The notes: generated by a model from the sequence alone, not told the origin. Shown: positions 5,896 to 14,282, counted from the stretch's first letter. The stretch: DNA of 29,721 bases from UBA57 sp963577725 (GCA_047517285.1 JAKZTE010000008.1:1-29721), one strand, 5' to 3'. Numbers and translations are program-made.

Positions 5896-6123
5896 ATGGA
5901 AAATTTATCGATTGACACCACAAAATTATCTGCAAAAGGCCAGGTTGTTATTCCTGTTGATGTTCGCAACAAACTTCACTTGGAAGCTGGAACTAAACTA
6001 TTTGTTATGGCCTCTGAAGATGCAATAATATTACAAAAAACTAATTCAATGAATGAAAAAGATAAGATAACCTTCTCACAAAAAGCTAGATCAATTGCAA
6101 GAAAGATGGGCATCAGTCTATAA
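5896..6123 (+). CDS. AbrB/SpoVT-type DNA-binding protein
   Basis: The 75-residue product has an N-terminal swapped-hairpin AbrB domain: TTKLSAKGQVVIPVDVRNKLHLEAGTKL, with the family pattern 'S.KGQVVIP..VR..L....G'. This is followed by a strand (DAIILQK) and a helical basic C-terminus (KARSIARKMGIS). I chose the ATG at 5896 because the domain begins here; the frame upstream encodes an unrelated hydrophobic stretch. Proteins like this are often VapB-like antitoxins, but no toxin gene adjoins it: the next gene is nadE, convergent, with stop codons touching. It may be a stand-alone regulator. Confidence 0.8.
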   Translation: MENLSIDTTKLSAKGQVVIPVDVRNKLHLEAGTKLFVMASEDAIILQKTNSMNEKDKITFSQKARSIARKMGISL

Positions 6124-6921
6124 TTAATCAAGAATACAAATTTCAGGCATTCTGCTTTTGTGATTATTCCGGATATTCCTATCTTTGACATTACTGAAGA
6201 TAGTTTTTTGTTCTTGCGATAACAAGTCTTCGTTGATTTGATTATTGCGGTATTGGAATAATATTTGGTCTATCTCGTCATATGTCATATTCAATTCATC
6301 TTCGGCATCATGATCAATCCATAATCTCGGCCCGCTTTTTTTATTTATTATTTTATTCGAGATGCCTAATTCTTTTGCAATGACTCTCACCTGTGTTTTA
6401 TATAAATCTGCAATTGGTGCAATATCTACTCCGCCATCACCGTATTTTGTAAAATACCCCAGCATAGCTTCGCTTTTATCACCGGTTCCCACGACTATTC
6501 TGTTTAACAGATTAGCATGATAGTATAGAACTGACATTCTTATTCTAGCTAACAAATTTCCTTGCGCAACTTTATTTTCATTGAGTTCATTAGAATATGA
6601 TTGATACATTTCTGCTTTGTAACTATCTTCAATATTGTTGATAGGAATTGTTCTATATTCAATATTGTATGTATTTGCTAGATCTACAGCGTCCGTCTCG
6701 TCATCTTCAGGAGTTATTCCATTCATGGGCATTATTATTCCAAGAATATTGTGATTTGGCAGTGATTTTGCAGCCAATGCAAGACATACACTAGAATCTA
6801 TTCCTCCGCTCAATCCTATGACTATTCCATTTGAATTTGATTCAAGGGTTTTATTGAGGATGAATTTACCAATCTTCTCAATTATACCTTGATAATCATA
6901 ATTATTTGGATTATAACTCAC
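6124..6921 (-). CDS. nadE: NAD+ synthetase, ammonia-dependent type
   Basis: This 265-residue enzyme makes NAD+ from deamido-NAD (nicotinate adenine dinucleotide), ATP and ammonia, the last step of NAD synthesis. The N-type pyrophosphatase P-loop SGGIDSS is at 38-44, and later family segments are present: VGTGDKSEAMLGYFTKYGDGGVDI (quoted in part) and LYKTQVR. There is no N-terminal glutaminase domain, so it should use free ammonia, as in most archaea. The start is GTG at 6921-6919, about 28 bp from a TATA-like element shared with the divergent YciI gene. Length is typical. Confidence 0.92.
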   Translation of the reverse strand: MSYNPNNYDYQGIIEKIGKFILNKTLESNSNGIVIGLSGGIDSSVCLALAAKSLPNHNILGIIMPMNGITPEDDETDAVDLANTYNIEYRTIPINNIEDSYKAEMYQSYSNELNENKVAQGNLLARIRMSVLYYHANLLNRIVVGTGDKSEAMLGYFTKYGDGGVDIAPIADLYKTQVRVIAKELGISNKIINKKSGPRLWIDHDAEDELNMTYDEIDQILFQYRNNQINEDLLSQEQKTIFSNVKDRNIRNNHKSRMPEICILD

Positions 6922-6943
6922 AAAATATTGAATATTTTCGAAT

Positions 6944-6953
6944 GATTTATACC
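6944..6953. promoter_or_regulatory. TATA element centred between nadE and the YciI gene
   Basis: GATTTATACC (plus) / GGTATAAATC (minus) has its centre 27-28 bp from both start codons, the GTG of nadE at 6921 and the ATG at 6976. This symmetric spacing suggests that a single promoter element is used in both directions. Confidence 0.5.
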
Positions 6954-6975
6954 TTGTATATATTTAGGAAATATT

Positions 6976-7257
6976 ATGGAAAATTATTATGTAATACTTC
7001 AGAAACAACTTTCAAGTATTGAATTTATGAATGAACAAAGGCCTGAACATCTTAGATATTTGAAGGGCATTGATGAGAAAGGGGAATTAATTATTGCTGG
7101 AAGATATAAGAATGGTACTGGTGGATTAATCATCGTATGTACTGAAGATTACGATCGTGCTTTAGAAATAGCTAAAAACGATCCGTATATAATTAATGAA
7201 GTTCGTGATTTTACAATATTAGATTATGGAAAATTTGATCCTCAATCAATACCATAA
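6976..7257 (+). CDS. YciI-like (YCII-domain) protein
   Basis: This 93-residue protein has the YCII fold, a small ferredoxin-like alpha/beta domain: MENYYVILQ, then RPEHLRYLKGIDEKGELIIAG, then GGLIIVCTEDYDRALEIAKNDPYI. The His in RPEHL and the Asp in NDPY are the positions usually proposed as catalytic. The biochemical role of the family is mostly unknown; relatives include muconolactone isomerase-like and dehydrochlorinase-like enzymes. It is a leaderless gene. Its last 16 bp overlap the convergent membrane-protein gene. Confidence 0.75.
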   Translation: MENYYVILQKQLSSIEFMNEQRPEHLRYLKGIDEKGELIIAGRYKNGTGGLIIVCTEDYDRALEIAKNDPYIINEVRDFTILDYGKFDPQSIP

Positions 7258-7520
7258 ATTGAATACATCACCATTATAAAACCGACCAAGATCATTAATG
7301 ATTCAACAATGTTTACTTGAAGTAATGTAAAACCCAAAAATTCGAATGACAGTCCTGCTAGAATTGATCCTACTGTGATTATACCGAATCCTATAGAAAG
7401 AAATAGCATGTTCTTGGATTTTGATTTCCTGTAAGATTTTAGTGATAAATAAGCCAATAATAGACCCAAACTTCCAATTAACGACTTTAACGCTCTCAAT
7501 AATAATAATTCAAAATCCAA
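7242..7520 (-). CDS. Three-helix membrane protein coupled to a wHTH regulator (DUF7521-like)
   Basis: The 92-residue product has three hydrophobic helices (about residues 8-27, 37-58 and 65-88) separated by a Lys/Ser-rich loop (SLKSYRKSKSKN). Size, helix pattern and its position directly after an ArsR-type winged-helix gene resemble the DUF7521 proteins known mainly from haloarchaea. It starts with TTG, 1 nt after the regulator's TAA stop, so translation is probably coupled. The two may form a membrane-sensor/regulator pair; this is inference. Confidence 0.6.
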   Translation of the reverse strand: MDFELLLLRALKSLIGSLGLLLAYLSLKSYRKSKSKNMLFLSIGFGIITVGSILAGLSFEFLGFTLLQVNIVESLMILVGFIMVMYSIYGID

Positions 7521-7521
7521 C

Positions 7522-7893
7522 TTATCGCATCTCTTGTTGTATATTGGTGAAACTGCGTAATAACTTATCTTCTGGCAATTCCTTGATGTTTGGTGTAATT
7601 TCTACTATTAATTTGCCTTCGTCGTATTTGATTGAAGCATTTTTAATTGAACTCAAATACAAATAATACCTTTTTCCATCTTCTGTAACCATCGAACGTT
7701 CCACTTTAACGAGCTTATTATCCATCAATAATTTAACTCTTCGATAAGCTGAAGTCATTGGAATATCTTGTTCGCGTATAATTTCTATGATTGATTTAGC
7801 TTCATTTATTGTAGAATCAAGAATTTTTCTAGAATATTCGTCTAATAAAGCATTTACAATTGCCTTTTTTTGTTTTTCATTTGTGATAATCAT
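7522..7893 (-). CDS. Winged-helix (ArsR-like) transcription regulator
   Basis: This 123-residue protein is a DNA-binding winged helix. After an N-terminal helix come SKSIIEIIREQDIPMTSAYRRV (quoted approximately; helix-turn-helix around residues 32-55), LLMDNKLVKVERS and wing strands (KRYYLYLSS). The C-terminal part (DEGKLIVEITPNIKEL) forms a likely dimerisation or ligand region. The gene is followed immediately by the membrane protein at 7242. The pair is transcribed divergently from the secreted small protein at 7974, which is a possible target. Confidence 0.75.
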   Translation of the reverse strand: MIITNEKQKKAIVNALLDEYSRKILDSTINEAKSIIEIIREQDIPMTSAYRRVKLLMDNKLVKVERSMVTEDGKRYYLYLSSIKNASIKYDEGKLIVEITPNIKELPEDKLLRSFTNIQQEMR

Positions 7894-7973
7894 AGTTCAG
7901 TCATTTCCAGTATTGGAATCCACTAATGATAATTGTCGTTATATTATATATATCTGTTTGTCGCAATTAAATC

Positions 7974-8213
7974 ATGAAAAATACATTCATAAAGAATATA
8001 TCAATACTTACAGTATTTTTGCTAATATTTGGAATAGGTAGTGTAATGGCTTTTGATTATAAAGAGAAAATGGAATACCCAGAAATAGGAATGATTGAAT
8101 TCAATATTGAGACAAATCAGAGATTTAATAACTTTCAGACAGTACTAATTCGCTCAGGATATGACGATCTTCAAACTAAAGTAGCACATGTTACTGGAGT
8201 ATCAATCAAATAA
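7974..8213 (+). CDS. Small secreted protein with signal peptide
   Basis: The 79-residue product starts with a signal peptide: MKNTFIKN, then a hydrophobic core (ISILTVFLLIFGIGSVM), then AFD, where cleavage is likely after VMA. The remaining ~50 residues are soluble, without cysteines (FDYKEKMEYPEIGMIEFNI ...). I do not recognise the family. A long TATA-like run (TTATATTATATATAT at 7940-7954) precedes the ATG by about 25 bp. The neighbouring divergent regulator could control it. Confidence 0.65.
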   Translation: MKNTFIKNISILTVFLLIFGIGSVMAFDYKEKMEYPEIGMIEFNIETNQRFNNFQTVLIRSGYDDLQTKVAHVTGVSIK

Positions 8214-8252
8214 AAAAACTTCATGGTCGTATAAATCAATACGTCGAATCTA

Positions 8253-8345
8253 AATGCGGGTTAATTTTCTTCTCCCCAAGTCGAACCCCGCATTAAGATG
8301 TAAATTTACATTATACTAATGCCTGTAATGGCATAGTATATTGTA
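8253..8345 (+). ncRNA. Candidate structured RNA (two bulged hairpins and a palindrome)
   Basis: In the 221-bp gap 8214-8434, AATGCGGGTT (8253-8262) can pair with AACCCCGCATT (8284-8294), giving 10 bp with one bulged C. TATACTAATGCC (8312-8323) pairs with GGCATAGTATA (8330-8340), giving 11 bp with one bulged A. Between them TGTAAATTTACA (8299-8310) is a perfect 12-bp palindrome. A TATA-like GTATAAATC at 8229-8237 sits about 20 bp before the first hairpin, which favours the plus strand. It could be a small RNA, a leader of the gene at 8435, or a 3' end. No known RNA family recognised. Confidence 0.3.
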
Positions 8346-8434
8346 GATTTCAAGCACATATTCATTATTCTTCACAAAAACCCAATATAATCTTGACCCA
8401 TATCTAATAATTTTCATATAATCTAAATATCTAT

Positions 8435-8881
8435 ATGCCCGCCACTGTCAAATCTCATCTCAGAATGCTATCTGAAGAAAGAGTAATGTCAACTCAAAGC
8501 GTATTTGATATAATATTTCCGGGAATTAAAACTAGGCGTGCGGCTGAATTATTTGTTAAAATATTATACAAATCAAATGGCATAGCTACAAAAAATTCCG
8601 TAAGTGAATTTGCCAACAACTTACAAATAGGAATTATTTTAGAAAATGGTGAGTTATTTAGATATAGTCGGAGAAATTTCTATATGACAGTCTTGAGGAC
8701 TTTAATAGACATGGGATTTATTCAGAAGAACGTACCTGTATGGGATGAAAAAAGAAATAAGACATTATATGTATATTCGAGAAATATTTTTGACATACCT
8801 AATAAACCTCCAACTGTAGGTTTTTGGCGTATTTCTTATTATATATGTAAAAAATGGAACCGACTATTTTTGCAGATGTGA
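8435..8881 (+). CDS. Winged-helix-like hypothetical protein
   Basis: I do not recognise a named family for this 148-residue soluble, basic protein. Residues 35-110 show a helix-rich pattern that could be a winged helix: RAAELFVKILYKSNG, then NSVSEFANNL, then NFYMTVLRTLIDMGFIQKN and a short wing, RNKTLYVYS. The segment 'MTVLRTLIDMGFI' is the type of recognition helix seen in archaeal transcription regulators. A CATATAATC element about 20 bp upstream makes it leaderless. Its 3' end overlaps the PadR gene by 18 bp on the opposite strand. Confidence 0.55.
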   Translation: MPATVKSHLRMLSEERVMSTQSVFDIIFPGIKTRRAAELFVKILYKSNGIATKNSVSEFANNLQIGIILENGELFRYSRRNFYMTVLRTLIDMGFIQKNVPVWDEKRNKTLYVYSRNIFDIPNKPPTVGFWRISYYICKKWNRLFLQM

Positions 8882-9250
8882 TTTAATTATTTTTAACAAT
8901 TCGTCTTGAGTCATATTAAGTAATTCAGACATCATTTTAATATAATATATATTACTTATCCAGTCTCTTTCTAGTTTTTCCTTTTCAATCGCTAGAATTG
9001 ATTTTCCTTTTGACGTAGCCCCGTATTTCTTTTGGTTGCTGTCTGTACTATATATCTCAGTCAAACACTCGGACTTTTGTAAATTATTTAGAATTGGATA
9101 AATCGAACCAGGACTAGGAGACCACATAGAATTAGAAATGGACTTGATATGTTTACTTATCTCAGCTCCACTTACAGGATTTTTCGAGGAAATATCTAAA
9201 ATTATTAGCCTCAATAGTCCTTTTGGCGCATTTATTGCAGATTCAGACAT
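8864..9250 (-). CDS. PadR-family transcription regulator
   Basis: This 128-residue regulator has the PadR winged helix: LLRLIILDISSKNPVSGAEI (helices 1-2), then SPSPGSIYPILNNLQKSECL (recognition helix, with the family pattern SPGSIYPxLxxLe), a wing ending KKYGATSKGKSIL, and a C-terminal helix for dimerisation (KLERDWISNIYYIKMM). PadR proteins usually repress a neighbouring operon in response to small ligands. The likely partner is the DUF5679 gene just upstream on the same strand or the unknown gene it overlaps. Confidence 0.85.
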   Translation of the reverse strand: MSESAINAPKGLLRLIILDISSKNPVSGAEISKHIKSISNSMWSPSPGSIYPILNNLQKSECLTEIYSTDSNQKKYGATSKGKSILAIEKEKLERDWISNIYYIKMMSELLNMTQDELLKIIKSHLQK

Positions 9251-9279
9251 CGTAATAAAAAAGGGGTGGAGATGATTGA

Positions 9280-9432
9280 TTAACTAGTTGGAGTTTTTCC
9301 AATTCTGAAGAGTTTTGTTCCACACTCAGGACAGATACCTTGAGTTGCAGGCTTACCATTTTTCATAGTAATGCTTTGCGGATCATTCATCTCCCTTTTC
9401 GTTCTACATTTTACACAGTATGCTTCGACCAT
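9280..9432 (-). CDS. DUF5679-type zinc-ribbon protein
   Basis: The frame from the ATG at 9432 to the TAA at 9280 encodes 50 residues beginning MVEAYCVKCRTKREMNDP, with a second pair CPECGT and the ending LFRIGKTPTS. This CxxC ... 'xNGKPATQGICPxCGTKLFRIG' layout matches DUF5679, a small zinc ribbon common in archaea and some bacteria, of unknown function. A TATA-like CTTATATAC lies about 40 bp upstream. It is separated from the PadR gene by 29 bp, on the same strand. Confidence 0.8.
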   Translation of the reverse strand: MVEAYCVKCRTKREMNDPQSITMKNGKPATQGICPECGTKLFRIGKTPTS

Positions 9433-9757
9433 GACAATTACCTAATCCTACGGTTACAGGATTTGTATATAAGCACGAGTAAAATGGATTAATATTAGTC
9501 TTTAAACAGTAAATTGAACACTAAGAATGCTTAATTTTAGATTTTAAAACATTAATTATTAATTATTTTCAGTAAAATGAACTGAATAGAACTCTAAATT
9601 AAGTATTAGATGCGAACTGAATTGTTTTGTCATTTTATAATGATATATGAATCAATTTAGAAAAATATTATTCAATATGGCCGGTAAGAAATATTGGGAT
9701 TTTCGATGAATTTACGCATAAAAAAGTTGATTGTATGTAAAATTCTATAATCAGATA
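9433..9757. other. 325-bp gap with no recognised gene
   Basis: This stretch separates the DUF5679 gene from the 3' end of the pyrophosphatase gene. The first 60 bp hold the promoter of the DUF5679 gene (CTTATATAC on the minus strand near 9468-9476). The rest is very AT-rich with only very short frames on either strand. I see no hairpin, repeat or RNA signature that I can support. Confidence 0.5.
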
Positions 9758-11845
9758 TCACATGAATAACAAGAATAGTGGAATGAATGTCAGAGATATA
9801 GTATTAATTAATTTAACCAATACGTGTAATGCAGGTCCTGCAGTGTCTTTGAATGGATCTCCAAGAGTATCCCCTACTACTGCTGCTTTATGTGCTTCTG
9901 ATCCTTTTCCTCCATATTTGCCAGTTTCAATATTTTTCTTTGCATTGTCCCATGCAGCTCCACCAGTATTCATCAGGAATGCCAACAAAGTACCACTAAC
10001 TGTAGCACTAAGTAAGAATGCACCAACGGCAAATGGACCCAATATAATTCCAACTAATAATGGAACTATGACTGGCAATAATCCTGGAATAATCATTTCC
10101 TTTTGAGCAGCTATTGTACTGATATCTATTGCTTTTCCGTAATCTGGGGCTTCAGTTCCTTTTAATATTCCTGGCTTTTCCTTAAATTGACGTCGAACTT
10201 CCGCTACTACTTTAAATGCAGTTTTTCCAACTGCACGAATGGCAAATGATGAGAAAACATATGGTAATAATCCGCCAATGAATAAAGCAATAATTATCTT
10301 GTAATCTATCAGATTGATTACTATACTTTCGACAGTGAGTATTTCATTAGATAAATGAGTCAAATCAATAAGATAAGCCTGAAATAGAATCAGAGCAGCA
10401 AGTCCCGCAGAACTCAATGCATATCCTTTTGTCAATGCCTTTGTAGTATTTCCTGCAGCGTCAAATATGTCAATTCTATCTCGTACTGATTTGTCTGCGC
10501 CAGACATTTCAGCCAGCCCTCCTGCATTATCTACAATTGGTCCAAATCCATCCATGCTCAATATTACACCTGCGAGCGATAACATTCCCAGTGTTGCTAC
10601 TGCGGTGCCATAAATTCCACCTAATTGAGGAGATATTTGAGTATGCTCTAATGCGAATTGTTCACCGAAATAAAATCCACCGCCTAATGCAAAAATAATT
10701 ACAAGTATTGGCAAAACAGTACTTTCCAACGCTACTGAGAAACCAGTGATGATATTAATTCCAGGTCCATTTTGCGATGCCTCAGAGATTGAATTAACAG
10801 GACGGTATTTACTTGACGTGTAGTACAAAGTAATTACGAAAATCATCAAGCTGGAGAAAACACCCACTAAAGACGCATAATAAAGATGGATGCTGTGTAC
10901 TGTTTGAGTAATCAAGAAATATAATCCAATTATTACTAAGATTGTAGTGACAATCATTCCATTTCTCATAGGAATCATAGGATCAGTGAAGTTTTTAGAG
11001 CGTACAAAAGGAAGGCCGACAACCGTAGCAATTAGTCCCAATGCACAAGCTAATAAAGGCAACATTACAAAATTAGGATTATCAAGTAAACCCGCGATAA
11101 CTACTCCTACAATCATGGCGGCTATATTTTCGGCAGTTATCGATTCAAAGAGATCTGCGCCCCGTCCTGCAACATCACCCACATTATCTCCAACATTATC
11201 GGCAATTACTGCAGGATTACGAGGGTCATCTTCAGGAAGTCCTGCTTCGACTTTTCCTACCAAATCAGCTCCAACGTCTGCGGCTTTTGTAAATATTCCT
11301 CCGCCCAATTGAGCAAATAATGCTGCAAGACTGGCTCCAAATGCCAATCCAACTATTAATGTTATATCTTGACCATACAAATAAAATAGGCCTGAAACTG
11401 CAATAAGACTTAATCCTACATTGAATAATGCCATAACCAATCCACCTCTGTAGGCAATTTTTAATGGTGTTTCAGTACCGGATTTTGCAGAAGTAGCAGT
11501 CCTTGCATTAGCTCTTGTTGCTACGTCCATTCCGATGTAACCTGCCAATAATGAGAATCCAGCGCCTAGAAGAAATGAGAAACTTACTTTTGGAATACCG
11601 TCTCTTGGAGAATCAAATGCAAGATATAATACAATAGCTACAATAATAGCAATTATAGAGATAGTTTTGTATTGTCTGTACAAATAGGCTTTTGAACCGG
11701 TTCTAATTGCATTGTAAAGTTCGGTCATTTTCTTATCGCCAATTTCGTATTTATTAATTTGATAAGCGATATACGCTGCAAAGACTATTGATAATAGACC
11801 AACGATAGGTGCTATATAATGAATTAAAGTTAATGGTTCTGCCAT
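9758..11845 (-). CDS. hppA: Membrane-bound H+-translocating pyrophosphatase, K+-independent type
   Basis: This 695-residue integral membrane enzyme couples hydrolysis of pyrophosphate from biosynthesis to proton pumping. The substrate site is clear: DVGADLVGKVE at 190-200 and DDPRNPAVIADNVGDNVGD at 206-224. About 15-16 membrane helices are seen. The subtype determinant GNTTKALTKG (465-474) has Lys469 and Thr472, the pair typical of K+-independent H+-PPases rather than K+-dependent ones, which have Ala at the first position. The gene stands alone with a TATA element (TTTATATAAAAC, about 11879-11888) about 35 bp upstream. It probably saves energy in a nutrient-limited cell. Confidence 0.95.
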   Translation of the reverse strand: MAEPLTLIHYIAPIVGLLSIVFAAYIAYQINKYEIGDKKMTELYNAIRTGSKAYLYRQYKTISIIAIIVAIVLYLAFDSPRDGIPKVSFSFLLGAGFSLLAGYIGMDVATRANARTATSAKSGTETPLKIAYRGGLVMALFNVGLSLIAVSGLFYLYGQDITLIVGLAFGASLAALFAQLGGGIFTKAADVGADLVGKVEAGLPEDDPRNPAVIADNVGDNVGDVAGRGADLFESITAENIAAMIVGVVIAGLLDNPNFVMLPLLACALGLIATVVGLPFVRSKNFTDPMIPMRNGMIVTTILVIIGLYFLITQTVHSIHLYYASLVGVFSSLMIFVITLYYTSSKYRPVNSISEASQNGPGINIITGFSVALESTVLPILVIIFALGGGFYFGEQFALEHTQISPQLGGIYGTAVATLGMLSLAGVILSMDGFGPIVDNAGGLAEMSGADKSVRDRIDIFDAAGNTTKALTKGYALSSAGLAALILFQAYLIDLTHLSNEILTVESIVINLIDYKIIIALFIGGLLPYVFSSFAIRAVGKTAFKVVAEVRRQFKEKPGILKGTEAPDYGKAIDISTIAAQKEMIIPGLLPVIVPLLVGIILGPFAVGAFLLSATVSGTLLAFLMNTGGAAWDNAKKNIETGKYGGKGSEAHKAAVVGDTLGDPFKDTAGPALHVLVKLINTISLTFIPLFLLFM

Positions 11846-11889
11846 TTTGTTTCTAACCTAAATTATCTCTGATAGAGTTTTATATAAAC

Positions 11890-12825
11890 TCATTTGTTAA
11901 TTAGAGACTTTATTAAAAGAGGGAGTATGAGGCTTGCTTCGGCATTTATCGTAACGTGCTGTGCAAGATATGATATTTTACCCCAAGATATTGCTTCTTT
12001 AGTTCTTGCACCGCTAAGACTGCCATCATATTCATTAGCGGTTGTTATATATACTGCATAATCTAGACCGCCATTAAATTGATTCCACCAAATAGTATGG
12101 TGTTTAGAGATGCCTCCACCAATAACTAATGCGCCGCTCTTTTGTGATTTGAATACATAGTCAGAAAGTAAATGTTGATCTTTTAATATATCTAGAGAAA
12201 AATCTTTGTGCTGTTCGCTGAACGACCAAATCTGACTTCCCACTGAACCGTCCATTATTCCAGGAATAATTATGGGAATATTATTTTTATTGGCCCAATA
12301 TAATATTGAATCCTCGTCATCTATCATTTTACCCATTTCTTTAATTATATCTGAGGCTGCAGGATTCTTTATGCCTGAAGAATATAAATTTTCAAGCAAA
12401 TTAGTCATTTTCTCCTCAATGATTTCTCCATATGATGACTTGGGAATGAATATATTTCCTAATCTATGTATATCATGTTTATCAAGAACTACATCATCTG
12501 AGTCAAAATCTCCTTTATAATAATCCTTGTATGTTCTTGCTAAATCATGATCTAATGTTCCACATGTAGTAATTATGATGTCAAAATATTTTCTTTTAAT
12601 TAATTCTTTCAATAAACCTCTAGTTCCTGTTGCAACAAGAGCTGCAGGAAATGACAAAAATCTAAGACATTGAGAATCCTGAATCATGTTCTTAATTATT
12701 TTAAATCCGTCATTGGTTAAACTTGCATTAAATCCTCCTGATTCGCCCATTGCATCAAGCATATCAGTAAACGTGTTGATTTTGTTTATGTCAATATCTT
12801 GTATTTTTTCTAATTTATCTATCAA
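11890..12825 (-). CDS. dys: Deoxyhypusine synthase
   Basis: This 311-residue NAD-dependent enzyme transfers the aminobutyl group of spermidine to one lysine of translation factor aIF5A, the first step of hypusine formation. Family segments include FLSFPAALVATGTRGLL, IITTCGTLDHDLARTY, the NAD-site GALVIGGGISKHH and the C-terminal GSLSGARTKEAISWGKISY, where Lys283 is the catalytic lysine that forms the enzyme-substrate imine. It follows guaB by 2 nt, so the two are one transcription unit. Presence of the gene implies spermidine or a similar polyamine in the cell. Confidence 0.93.
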   Translation of the reverse strand: MIDKLEKIQDIDINKINTFTDMLDAMGESGGFNASLTNDGFKIIKNMIQDSQCLRFLSFPAALVATGTRGLLKELIKRKYFDIIITTCGTLDHDLARTYKDYYKGDFDSDDVVLDKHDIHRLGNIFIPKSSYGEIIEEKMTNLLENLYSSGIKNPAASDIIKEMGKMIDDEDSILYWANKNNIPIIIPGIMDGSVGSQIWSFSEQHKDFSLDILKDQHLLSDYVFKSQKSGALVIGGGISKHHTIWWNQFNGGLDYAVYITTANEYDGSLSGARTKEAISWGKISYLAQHVTINAEASLILPLLIKSLINK

Positions 12826-12827
12826 GT

Positions 12828-14282
12828 CTACTCAACTATATGAACATCGTGAGCGCCACTTTCGGCTTTACCCGCACCTGTTATTCTAATGAATTTACTA
12901 TTATTTTGTAATTCAATAATATTTTTTGCATTACAATAACTTAATCCAGATCTTAATCCTCCGACTAATTTACCGATAACTTCACTTGCTTGTCCTCGAT
13001 ACTGTACCAATGCTTCCACACCTTCAGGAACGTATTCAAGCATCTCTTCTTCATCCATTGAATTAGTTTCTTTTATTCTTCTATCTACTGCAGCGCCTAA
13101 CGAAGCCATTCCACGAGTCATTTTATATCTTCCATTGGGTCTTGATACTATTACACCGGGACTTTCATCAGTACCTGCAAGCATACTGCCAATCATAACC
13201 GTCGATGCACCGGCAGCTAGTGCTTTAGTTATATCTCCGGATGTCCTAATTCCACCATCTGCAATAATTGGAATATTATGCTCTTTTGCAACTGAAACAC
13301 AGTCTGAGATTGCAGTTAATTGAGGAACGCCTGCACCTGTAACAATTCTGGTGATGCAGATTGAACCAGATCCTACGCCTACTTTAACTGCGTCTGCTCC
13401 AGATTCAATTAAATCCTTAGTTCCTTCTGCAGTAGCAACGTTTCCAACAATAATGTCGGCATTTCCAATTTTATCCTTGATTTTTGATATCATATTTATT
13501 GTATGGTTTGAATGGCCGTGTGCAATATCTATTACAATCGCATCTGCGCCAGCTTCTGTTAATTTTATTGCTCTATCTACATCTTCTTCTCTAACACCAA
13601 TTGCAGCTCCTACTCTTAATCTTCCTTTATCATCTTTTGATGAAATTGGAAATTTATCCCTTTTGTAAATGTCTTTACTCGTAATTAATCCAACAAGTTC
13701 GTCTGATGAATCAACTATGGGTAATTTTTCAATCTTATTGTTTATGAAAATTGTTTTAGCATCGTCAAGACTAGTTCCTTCAGGAGCAGTTATCAAGTCT
13801 TTTGTCATTACTTCTTTTACAGATTTTTTATCATTATACTCAAAAAATAGATCTCGTTTAGTAATTATTCCCAATAATTTATTTAAATCGTCTTTTACAA
13901 GAATTCCTCCAATTTTATGTAAAGACATTAGTTCTTTTACTTGACCAACATTTCCATCTTGGCCAATTGTTACTGGTTGATCAATCATTATTCCTTCTGA
14001 ACGTTTAACACTCAGAACTTCATTAATTTGTTCTTCAATTGTCATAAATCGATGAATTATTCCAATGCCTCCTAAACTTGCTATTTTGATTGCCATATTT
14101 GATTCGGTAACAGTGTCCATATTTGCACTGATAATTGGAATATTTAGACGAATGTTCTTAGATAGATTCGATTGTAAATTAGTGTCTTTTCGCGAAGAAA
14201 TTGTAGATCTTTGTGGAATTAATAGAACGTCGTCAAAAGTATATCCAACTCTTAAGTCATTTTCAATATTGCTATCAGTCAT
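12828..14282 (-). CDS. guaB: Inosine-5'-monophosphate dehydrogenase
   Basis: This 484-residue enzyme oxidises IMP to XMP with NAD+, the first committed step to GTP. It has the TIM barrel with the catalytic Cys309 in the loop GVGSGSICIT (302-311), NAD-binding IDIAHGHS (251-258), and a flap with MTRGMASLGA. Two CBS domains (about residues 95-210) are inserted in the barrel and may sense nucleotides. The C-terminus has GLRSGLSYCNA, the usual end of the active site. It heads the guaB-dys operon and is divergent from nnrD, sharing a TATA-like TTTAAA region. Confidence 0.95.
   Translation of the reverse strand: MTDSNIENDLRVGYTFDDVLLIPQRSTISSRKDTNLQSNLSKNIRLNIPIISANMDTVTESNMAIKIASLGGIGIIHRFMTIEEQINEVLSVKRSEGIMIDQPVTIGQDGNVGQVKELMSLHKIGGILVKDDLNKLLGIITKRDLFFEYNDKKSVKEVMTKDLITAPEGTSLDDAKTIFINNKIEKLPIVDSSDELVGLITSKDIYKRDKFPISSKDDKGRLRVGAAIGVREEDVDRAIKLTEAGADAIVIDIAHGHSNHTINMISKIKDKIGNADIIVGNVATAEGTKDLIESGADAVKVGVGSGSICITRIVTGAGVPQLTAISDCVSVAKEHNIPIIADGGIRTSGDITKALAAGASTVMIGSMLAGTDESPGVIVSRPNGRYKMTRGMASLGAAVDRRIKETNSMDEEEMLEYVPEGVEALVQYRGQASEVIGKLVGGLRSGLSYCNAKNIIELQNNSKFIRITGAGKAESGAHDVHIVE

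Noticed and set aside
5896..6123. AbrB gene as the antitoxin of a VapBC-type toxin-antitoxin pair
   Set aside because: No PIN toxin gene lies next to it; the neighbours are nadE (convergent) and a membrane protein. The PIN-like fusion gene ends more than 1.4 kb away with an SDR gene and a tRNA between them.
8315..8417. Minus-strand 33-codon frame (starts MKIIRYGSRLYWVF) in the 8214-8434 gap
   Set aside because: It ends inside a hairpin, has no ribosome-binding site or TATA at the right distance, and no recognisable pattern; better explained as chance in structured spacer.
9678..9710. Plus-strand 10-codon frame beginning MAGKKYWDF
   Set aside because: Too short to support, no ribosome-binding site, and no matching promoter spacing that I could defend.
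10947..11312. Long open frame opposite the pyrophosphatase gene
   Set aside because: It is rich in Pro, Ala, Thr and Ser as expected for the reverse of a Gly/Ala-rich membrane protein; the minus strand carries all the catalytic motifs.
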